Of a stretch of 10,364 nt of DNA, positions 4,933 through 10,364 are shown in pieces. The notes beneath the pieces are model-generated. The model had not been told where the DNA came from. It did no database searches and saw only the letters and a list, made by a program, of their open reading frames with translations. The first letter of the stretch is position 1. Each line of letters begins with the position of its first letter. The position numbers and the translations under genes are program-made. The stretch spans positions 1 to 10,364 of the forward strand of contig CALQBR020000021.1 in NCBI GenBank assembly GCA_943328865.2. The letters run 5' to 3'. Source of the stretch: Sphingobacterium thalpophilum (GTDB taxonomy: Bacteria; Bacteroidota; Bacteroidia; Flavobacteriales; Flavobacteriaceae).

Positions 4933-6321
4933 TTAAATTCCAGCTATATTTTTAATTTCTTCTATAATTCGCAGTGCCAAAGCATCGGCCTCTTCTTGGG
5001 TTTTGGCTTCTGTATAAATCCGAATAATCGGCTCTGTGTTTGATTTTCTTAGGTGAACCCAATTCTCAGAAAAGTCAATTTTAACCCCATCAATAGTGGT
5101 AATATTTTCATTTTTGTATTGCTGTGTCATTGCTTCCAAAATCGCATCTACATCAATTTGAGGCGTCAGTTCAATCTTGTTTTTACTCATAAAATATTGC
5201 GGGTAACTCGCACGCAATTCAGCAACTGTTTTATCCTGATTCGCCAAATAAGTTAAAAACAAAGCCACGCCAACCAAACTATCACGACCATAATGCAATT
5301 CTGGATAAATGATACCACCGTTTCCTTCGCCTCCAATAATTGCGTTAGTTGCTTTCATCAATTCGACCACATTAACTTCACCTACCGCACTGGCTTGGTA
5401 ACTGCCATTGTGTTTATTAGTAATATCGCGCAAGGCACGAGAAGAGGACATATTAGACACGGTATTACCAGGCGTTTTACTCAATACATAATCCGCACAA
5501 GCTACCAGTGTATATTCTTCTCCAAACATTTCACCATCATTAGAAATAAAAGCCAAACGGTCTACATCTGGATCTACAACGATCCCAAAGTCGGCTTTTT
5601 CCTCTACTACCAATCTACAAATATCTCCCAAATGTTCTTTTAAAGGTTCTGGATTGTGTGGAAAATGACCATTGGGTTCACAGTATAATTTTACTACTTC
5701 CACACCCATTTCCTCTAACAACTTTGGAATGATAATTCCTCCCGAAGAGTTTACCCCATCAACCACAACTTTATATTTCTTTTTAGCTACTGCTTCCGCA
5801 TCTACTAAAGGCAAATTCAATACTTCATCAATATGAATATCCATATAAGCATCGTTTAGCATTATTACGCCTAAACGATCTACATCTGAAAAATCAAAAG
5901 CTTCTGCTTCTGCAATTTCTAGGATCTTAGCGCCTTCAGCACCACTTAAAAATTCGCCTTTATTATTTAATAATTTCAAGGCATTCCACTGCTTCGGATT
6001 GTGGGAAGCGGTAAGAATAATTCCACCATCGGCTTTTTCTAAAGGAACGGCAATTTCAACTGTTGGAGTGGTTGACAATCCCAAATCAATTACATCAATT
6101 CCCAATCCAACTAAAGTGTTTACTACCAAATTCTGAATCATGGGTCCCGAAATACGAGCATCACGACCAATAACAACCGTTAGTTTTTCATTAGTACTGT
6201 TGTTTTTTAGGAAAGTTCCATAAGCTGAGGCAAATTTTACCGCGTCAACAGGGGTCAGGTTATCTCCCACTTTACCTCCAATAGTTCCTCGAATTCCTGA
6301 AATTGATTTTATTAAAGTCAT
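4933..6321 (-). CDS. glmM: Phosphoglucosamine mutase (phosphohexomutase family)
   Basis: This 462-residue alpha-D-phosphohexomutase most likely converts glucosamine-6-phosphate to glucosamine-1-phosphate, feeding UDP-GlcNAc for peptidoglycan and lipopolysaccharide; it is cytosolic. The four-domain motifs are complete. ISGIRGTIG lies at the N-terminus. The phosphoserine loop TASHNP has Ser106 as catalytic residue. The magnesium loop DPDVDR has Asp250, 252 and 254. The sugar loop GEGNGG spans 331-336, and the phosphate-binding RKSNTEPIIR spans 425-434. The GEGNGG and SNTEP versions differ from the proteobacterial GlmM forms. They recall archaeal-type and PMM/PGM enzymes, so phosphomannomutase activity is a possible alternative. 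The GlmM name rests on resemblance to the enzymes so named in flavobacteria. The ATG at 6319-6321 starts directly before the conserved IKSISGIRG block, so the start is secure. It is monocistronic by layout. Confidence 0.9.
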   Translation of the reverse strand: MTLIKSISGIRGTIGGKVGDNLTPVDAVKFASAYGTFLKNNSTNEKLTVVIGRDARISGPMIQNLVVNTLVGLGIDVIDLGLSTTPTVEIAVPLEKADGGIILTASHNPKQWNALKLLNNKGEFLSGAEGAKILEIAEAEAFDFSDVDRLGVIMLNDAYMDIHIDEVLNLPLVDAEAVAKKKYKVVVDGVNSSGGIIIPKLLEEMGVEVVKLYCEPNGHFPHNPEPLKEHLGDICRLVVEEKADFGIVVDPDVDRLAFISNDGEMFGEEYTLVACADYVLSKTPGNTVSNMSSSRALRDITNKHNGSYQASAVGEVNVVELMKATNAIIGGEGNGGIIYPELHYGRDSLVGVALFLTYLANQDKTVAELRASYPQYFMSKNKIELTPQIDVDAILEAMTQQYKNENITTIDGVKIDFSENWVHLRKSNTEPIIRIYTEAKTQEEADALALRIIEEIKNIAGI

Positions 6322-6365
6322 ATTGTCTTGTTCTAAATTTTGGATGATCTCTTTTAAATGAGCGA

Positions 6366-6373
6366 CAAATATA
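6366..6373 (-). promoter_or_regulatory. Candidate -7 element for glmM
   Basis: The minus strand reads TATATTTG, a full TAnnTTTG match, about 45 bases upstream of the glmM ATG. No clear -33 partner is seen. It lies inside the in-frame N-terminal extension that would exist if the neighbouring ACP phosphodiesterase started at 6358, which argues for the later start at 6442. Confidence 0.35.
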
Positions 6374-6441
6374 ACAAATTGACTTTTTCTAATAGTAATT
6401 TAAAAGTCAAATTACATCATTTAAATGATTATCTTAGACCG

Positions 6442-7026
6442 ATGAATTTTTTAGCACATATCTATTTATCTAACGATAATGATTTCGTAAAGATTGGTAA
6501 TTTTATGGCCGATGGCATTCGCGGAAACAGTCATCATGAATTTCCTGATGATATCCGAAAAGGCGTAATCCTCCATCGCGCTATTGATACCTTTACTGAT
6601 GCACACCCTGTTTTCAGACAAAGCAAACACCGCTTGCACGAAGCCTACGGACATTATTCGGGAGTCATTATCGATGTTTTTTACGATCATTTCTTAGCTA
6701 AAAATTGGAGACAGTATTCGGAGGTGCCTTTTGCGGATTATGTGGATCACTTTTATCAGATACTACAAAACAATCATGATTTATTGACCCCCAGAACACA
6801 AGGATTGTTGCCTTATATGATTGCGCAAAACTGGTTGGTGAGTTATGCTTCTATAGATGGGATTGCTAAAATATTGTTCCAAATGGACCATCGATCCAAA
6901 AATAAGTCCAAAATGCAACACGCTGTAAAAGAACTACAGGAATTTTACACTGATTTTGAGGATGAATTCACTCTTTTTTTTGAAGAATTGCGCATTTTTG
7001 CAAATCAAAAATTAGTGCTACTATAG
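6442..7026 (+). CDS. Acyl carrier protein phosphodiesterase (AcpH/DUF479 family)
   Basis: Family members hydrolyse the 4'-phosphopantetheine group from holo-ACP, giving apo-ACP and taking part in ACP prosthetic-group turnover in the cytosol. From the ATG at 6442 the protein is 194 residues, close to the 193 of E. coli AcpH, and begins with the family start MNFLAHIYLS. Conserved blocks are GNFMAD (19-24), LHRAIDTFTDAHP (44-56) and YDHFLA (81-86), which carry the His/Asp residues of this HD-like metal-dependent fold. An in-frame ATG at 6358 would add 28 residues with no family resemblance. It would also overlap the glmM promoter region, so I reject it. The stop codon is followed at once by the ATG of the AlkD-like gene, implying one transcript and translational coupling. 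No good -7 element is seen upstream. Confidence 0.9.
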   Translation: MNFLAHIYLSNDNDFVKIGNFMADGIRGNSHHEFPDDIRKGVILHRAIDTFTDAHPVFRQSKHRLHEAYGHYSGVIIDVFYDHFLAKNWRQYSEVPFADYVDHFYQILQNNHDLLTPRTQGLLPYMIAQNWLVSYASIDGIAKILFQMDHRSKNKSKMQHAVKELQEFYTDFEDEFTLFFEELRIFANQKLVLL

Positions 7027-7695
7027 ATGACCTTCCTTTCTGACTTAGAACTGGCTTTTATTCAAAATGCTTCTGAAGCAAATGCTAGCCCTATGGCAAA
7101 ATATATGAAAAATCATTTTCATTTTTTTGGCATCAAATCAAAACCAAGAAAAGACATTACCAAAGCAATTTGGAAAAAACACAAAGAAGCCGTAAAAAAT
7201 AATGTCCGAGAAATCGGCTGGGAATTATTCAACAAAAAAGAACGTGAATTTCACTATGCAGCCATGGATATTCTAATCCAAGAGTTGAAAAACAAATATG
7301 TAAAAGAAGATATTAATCTCATCGAAAAATTACTTACTACAAATGCTTGGTGGGATAGTGTCGATTTATTGGCAAAATACCTATTGGGGAATTTTTTGGT
7401 TCAATTTCCCGAAGAAATAAATCGAGTTATTGATAGATTTTCTGATTCAGAAAACATGTGGCTCAACCGATCAGCAATCCTTTTTCAATTAGATTATAAA
7501 ACCAAAACCGATTCCCGTTTGTTGTTTTCTATTTGTGAAAAGCATGCGGCTTCGAAAGAATTTTTTATTCAAAAAGCCATTGGTTGGGCGCTACGGGAAT
7601 ATGCAAAAACAAATACCGAGGCAGTGAACAAATTTGTAGAACAGTCTAATTTAAAGCCATTAAGCAAAAAAGAGGCCTTAAAAAACACCATTTAA
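7027..7695 (+). CDS. AlkD-like DNA alkylation repair glycosylase
   Basis: This 222-residue HEAT-like-repeat DNA glycosylase belongs to the AlkC/AlkD superfamily. AlkD excises positively charged alkylated bases such as N3-methyladenine and N7-methylguanine without flipping them out. The key residues of Bacillus cereus AlkD are present, and at the same numbers as I recall them: Trp109 and Asp113 in WWDSVD, Arg148 in MWLNRSAIL, and Trp187 in KAIGWALREYAK. Asp113 is the catalytic position. MAKYMKNHFHFFGI near residue 23 and EFHYAAMDIL near 74 are further family blocks. The protein is all-helical, with no signal peptide. The start codon directly abuts the stop of the ACP phosphodiesterase gene, so expression is probably coupled. 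A gap of 38 bases separates it from the CLC gene. Activity is predicted to be intact. Confidence 0.94.
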   Translation: MTFLSDLELAFIQNASEANASPMAKYMKNHFHFFGIKSKPRKDITKAIWKKHKEAVKNNVREIGWELFNKKEREFHYAAMDILIQELKNKYVKEDINLIEKLLTTNAWWDSVDLLAKYLLGNFLVQFPEEINRVIDRFSDSENMWLNRSAILFQLDYKTKTDSRLLFSICEKHAASKEFFIQKAIGWALREYAKTNTEAVNKFVEQSNLKPLSKKEALKNTI

Positions 7696-7733
7696 ACTCA
7701 AAAAATGTAGTAATTTAGCCTTTTCTTAAAAAA

Positions 7734-9518
7734 ATGATCCAAAAATATCTTAACAAACTCGAAACCCTTATTGCCTGGTCGCAAAGCAAACTGACCGACA
7801 AGCAATTCATATTCTTATCGAGTGTACTCGTTGGGATTTCTGCGGCTTTTGCAGTTATTGTTTTAAAGACATTTGCCCATTGGGTTTTTTTATTTTCAAC
7901 CTCCGTCAATGGGATTTTAAAATTAAGTTTCATCAATAGTATTTTACCGATTATAGGGATTTTACTCACTGTATTTGTAGTCAAAAGGGTTTTGGGCGGT
8001 ACCATCGATAAAGGGACTTCACAAATTTTGTATGCAGTAGCCAAAAAAGCCAGTATCATCCCCAAAAAACAAATGTATGCCCAAATTGTAACCAGCTCAT
8101 TAACTGTAGGATTGGGGGGATCAGCTGGATTAGAAAGTCCAATTGTGATTACTGGAGCTGCTTTTGGGTCGAATTATGCTCAAAAATATAAATTAAGTTA
8201 TAAAGACCGTACCCTTTTAATTGGCTGCGGAGTTGCAGCAGGAATTGCAGCCGCTTTCAATGCTCCAATTGCGGGGGTTTTATTCGCTATAGAAGTATTA
8301 CTGGTTAATGTCAGTATTTCTGCCTTCACGCCTATCATGATTGCCGCAGCAACAGGGGCTTTGGTTTCTGTGATTACTTTAGATGAAACGGTGCTGATGT
8401 CCTTCAAACAAAAAGAATCCTTTGACTATCACATGATTCCTTTTTATGTTCTTTTGGGAGTGTTCACTGGGTTTATTGCTGTTTATTATGCTAGAAACTT
8501 CCAAAGAGTGGAGCATATTTTCAATCGGATGAAATTAGGGCCTTACAAAAAAGCCCTTTTGGGAGCTTCTCTATTAGCCGTAATCATTTTTATCTTCCCG
8601 ACACTTTTTGGAGAGGGTTATGAGAGTATAAAAATCCTATCTGAAAACAATCCTGGACAAATATTAGAAAATACGCTTTTTAGTCGCTTCAAAAACAATA
8701 GTTGGGTGCTTTTAATCTTTGTCGGCTTGACGATGATGCTCAAAGTATTTGCCACAGGACTGACGCTAAGTAGTGGTGGAAATGGCGGTAATTTTGCCCC
8801 TTCCCTATTTTTAGGTTCGTATGTTGGTTTTTTCTTTTCAAAATTTTTGAATCTTACAGGACTTACCCATTTACCCATCAGCAATTTTACGATGGTAGGA
8901 ATGGCAGGTATTCTTAGCGGGTTGTTTCATGCGCCCCTGACTGCCATTTTCCTAATTGCCGAGATTACTGGCGGCTATGACTTAATGATTCCTTTGATGA
9001 TTGTTTCCTCTATTAGTTTTGCGATTTCTAAACGTTTTGAAAAACATTCAATGGATGTTAAAAACCTGGCTAGAAAAGGACTTGCTTTCACAACCAATAA
9101 GGACACCAATATTCTTTCGACATTAGAAACCGAAAAAATCATCCAAACCGATTATTTGACCATTTTTCCTGATGAGAATTTAGAAAAAGTGGTGGATTTG
9201 ATTTCCCATTCTAATCAGGTGATTTTTGCAGTGGTTGATAAAGAGGATGAAATGCTGGGTGTGGTTCATTTTAATGATATTCGGGAGATTATTTTTAGCA
9301 ATTTTAAAGTAAAATACACTTCCGTAAGAGAAATCATGAGTCCTCCGACTGCTTATGTGACGAATTTTAGTAGTATGGAAACGGTAATGAATAAATTTGA
9401 AACCAGTAAAGTCGCTTTTTTACCTGTATTGAAAAACGGAAAATATTACGGATTCATCTCTAAATCCGTTGCCTTAGAAGCTTATCGAGAAAAATTAAAG
9501 TCGATGAACTTCGAATAG
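7734..9518 (+). CDS. CLC family chloride channel/transporter with tandem CBS domains
   Basis: This 594-residue inner-membrane protein has an N-terminal CLC core (about residues 25-435, multiple membrane helices) and two C-terminal CBS domains (about 470-525 and 530-590), which in this family bind adenine nucleotides or regulate gating. Seen directly: the gating glutamate Glu134 in AGLESP (equivalent to E. coli CLC Glu148), the GNFAP chloride-binding loop at 352-356, and the central tyrosine Tyr415 in TGGYDLMIP (equivalent to Tyr445). The usual GSGIP loop is replaced by KGTSQ around 93-97. FAIEV at 184-188 puts Val188 where E. coli CLC has the internal proton glutamate Glu203; chloride channels have Val there too. 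Whether it is a channel or an exchanger is therefore open. It is probably the last gene of the ACP phosphodiesterase-AlkD transcript. I see no strong terminator after its stop. Confidence 0.95.
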   Translation: MIQKYLNKLETLIAWSQSKLTDKQFIFLSSVLVGISAAFAVIVLKTFAHWVFLFSTSVNGILKLSFINSILPIIGILLTVFVVKRVLGGTIDKGTSQILYAVAKKASIIPKKQMYAQIVTSSLTVGLGGSAGLESPIVITGAAFGSNYAQKYKLSYKDRTLLIGCGVAAGIAAAFNAPIAGVLFAIEVLLVNVSISAFTPIMIAAATGALVSVITLDETVLMSFKQKESFDYHMIPFYVLLGVFTGFIAVYYARNFQRVEHIFNRMKLGPYKKALLGASLLAVIIFIFPTLFGEGYESIKILSENNPGQILENTLFSRFKNNSWVLLIFVGLTMMLKVFATGLTLSSGGNGGNFAPSLFLGSYVGFFFSKFLNLTGLTHLPISNFTMVGMAGILSGLFHAPLTAIFLIAEITGGYDLMIPLMIVSSISFAISKRFEKHSMDVKNLARKGLAFTTNKDTNILSTLETEKIIQTDYLTIFPDENLEKVVDLISHSNQVIFAVVDKEDEMLGVVHFNDIREIIFSNFKVKYTSVREIMSPPTAYVTNFSSMETVMNKFETSKVAFLPVLKNGKYYGFISKSVALEAYREKLKSMNFE

Positions 9519-9554
9519 TTTTGGACTTTTTATTTAACAAAATCTTCCAAACTG

Positions 9555-9589
9555 TTGCATCAAAAGAACGCCTCAAAATTGTAACTTTG
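9555..9589 (+). promoter_or_regulatory. Candidate promoter of uvrA
   Basis: TAACTTTG at 9582-9589 is a full match to TAnnTTTG, with TTG at 9555-9557 upstream (24-base spacer, slightly long). Transcription would start only about ten bases before the uvrA ATG, giving a very short leader. It lies in the 88-base gap after the CLC gene. I see no SOS-type operator, although I would not expect to recognise a flavobacterial one. Confidence 0.5.
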
Positions 9590-9606
9590 CTTTTTGCTCC
9601 CTATTT

Positions 9607-10364
9607 ATGCTAAATTCTGACAATAACATTGAAGTATTGGGTGCGCGAGTGCACAATCTCAAAAATATAGACGTTACTATTCCGCGCGAAAAACTTGTGG
9701 TGATTACTGGACTTTCGGGTTCCGGAAAATCATCTCTTGCTTTTGATACGATCTATGCCGAAGGACAACGCCGTTATGTGGAAACATTTTCTGTCTATGC
9801 ACGTCAGTTCCTTGGCGGATTAGAACGCCCTGATGTCGATAAAATTGATGGCCTTTCGCCAGTAATTGCTATCGAACAAAAAACAACCAGCAAAAGTCCG
9901 CGTTCTACTGTTGGAACCATTACCGAGATATATGATTTCCTGCGCTTGCTTTATGCTCGGGCTGGAGATGCTTATAGTTATAACACCGGAGAAAAAATGG
10001 TCAGCTATAGTGATGACCAAATTAAAGAGCTTATTATTAAAGATTTTAGCGGAAAGCGAATCAATATCTTAGCGCCTGTAATTCGCGCCAGAAAAGGACA
10101 TTATGGAGAATTATTTGTCCAAATTTCTAAACAGGGTTTTTTAAAAGTCCGCATCAACGGCGATATCAAAGATATTACTGCTGGAATGAAACTAGATCGT
10201 TACAAAACCCACGACATCGAGATTGTCATTGACAGAATGGTTGTTGATGCCTCCCCAGAAAACGAAAAAAGACTCACCGAAAGCATTAATACAGCGATGT
10301 CTCACGGAGAAAACGTGCTGATGGTTTTGGACCAAGACAGTAATGAAGTTCGCTATTTTAGTCG
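9607..10364 (+). CDS. uvrA: Excinuclease ABC subunit UvrA, C-terminus beyond window
   Basis: This is the damage-recognition ATPase of UvrABC nucleotide excision repair, cytosolic, acting as a dimer with UvrB. About 252 codons are visible of a protein that usually exceeds 900 residues. The ATG at 9607 leads into [16 protein letters not shown], the canonical UvrA start. Next come Walker [10 protein letters not shown] (35-43), [19 protein letters not shown], and the signature region [12 protein letters not shown] followed by [20 protein letters not shown]. The sequence ends within the insertion of the first ABC module, before the expected first zinc-binding cysteines. After LYARAGDAY the sequence is SYNTGE, without the cysteine found at this point in E. 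coli. It is not possible to say from this fragment whether it is the main UvrA or a paralogue, but the features visible are those of a standard UvrA. Confidence 0.96.
   Translation, partial: MLNSDNNIEVLGARVHNLKNIDVTIPREKLVVITGLSGSGKSSLAFDTIYAEGQRRYVETFSVYARQFLGGLERPDVDKIDGLSPVIAIEQKTTSKSPRSTVGTITEIYDFLRLLYARAGDAYSYNTGEKMVSYSDDQIKELIIKDFSGKRINILAPVIRARKGHYGELFVQISKQGFLKVRINGDIKDITAGMKLDRYKTHDIEIVIDRMVVDASPENEKRLTESINTAMSHGENVLMVLDQDSNEVRYFS

Noticed and set aside
8198..8407. Minus-strand ORF inside the CLC gene
   Set aside because: It is a shadow of Ala/Ile/Val-rich transmembrane codons on the plus strand and has no initiation signal or family motif.

Overview
The window looks like a chromosomal stretch from a flavobacterium (Bacteroidota, probably Flavobacterium or a close relative). 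The DNA is AT-rich and start codons lack Shine-Dalgarno sequences. Several starts are preceded by the Bacteroidota -7 element TAnnTTTG, in some cases with an upstream TTG. The protein set (RocD, LOG family, Crp/Fnr, M28 peptidase, GlmM, ACP phosphodiesterase, AlkD-like glycosylase, CLC with CBS domains, UvrA) is typical core flavobacterial content. I see no transposase, integrase, CRISPR array, rRNA or tRNA. Species assignment is inference.

Left part, minus strand (1-3359). Ornithine aminotransferase rocD enters from the left edge and lacks its C-terminus. Upstream of it is a 430-base gap. This gap holds a GC-rich island (about 48% over 1261-1320, against about 27% on each side) that can fold into a three-way junction on the rocD strand, and a strong terminator. 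The terminator belongs to the next gene, a tiny secreted Cys/Lys-rich protein built on an 8-residue period. Next come a LOG-family protein and a Crp/Fnr-type regulator, close enough to be one transcript (regulator first).

Middle (3360-6321). A 312-base divergent spacer contains a long imperfect inverted repeat with 22-base arms. It separates the regulator from an exported M28 zinc peptidase on the plus strand. The peptidase and the minus-strand phosphoglucosamine mutase glmM converge on a shared bidirectional terminator at 4885-4914.

Right part, plus strand (6442-10364). A probable operon runs ACP phosphodiesterase, AlkD-like DNA glycosylase (start codon directly after the preceding stop) and a CLC chloride transport protein with two CBS domains (38-base gap). 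It is followed by uvrA, which has its own promoter and runs off the right edge. Two DNA-repair genes (alkylation base excision and nucleotide excision) therefore flank the CLC gene, but no functional link is evident.

Most of the window is ordinary housekeeping. The items most worth following up are the octad-repeat Cys/Lys protein, the possible structured RNA (or leader ORF) upstream of rocD, the four-cysteine insert in RocD beside its PLP lysine, and the orphan inverted repeat at 3458-3534. The CLC protein also has valine where exchangers usually have the internal proton glutamate. No convincing multi-gene novel system is visible.
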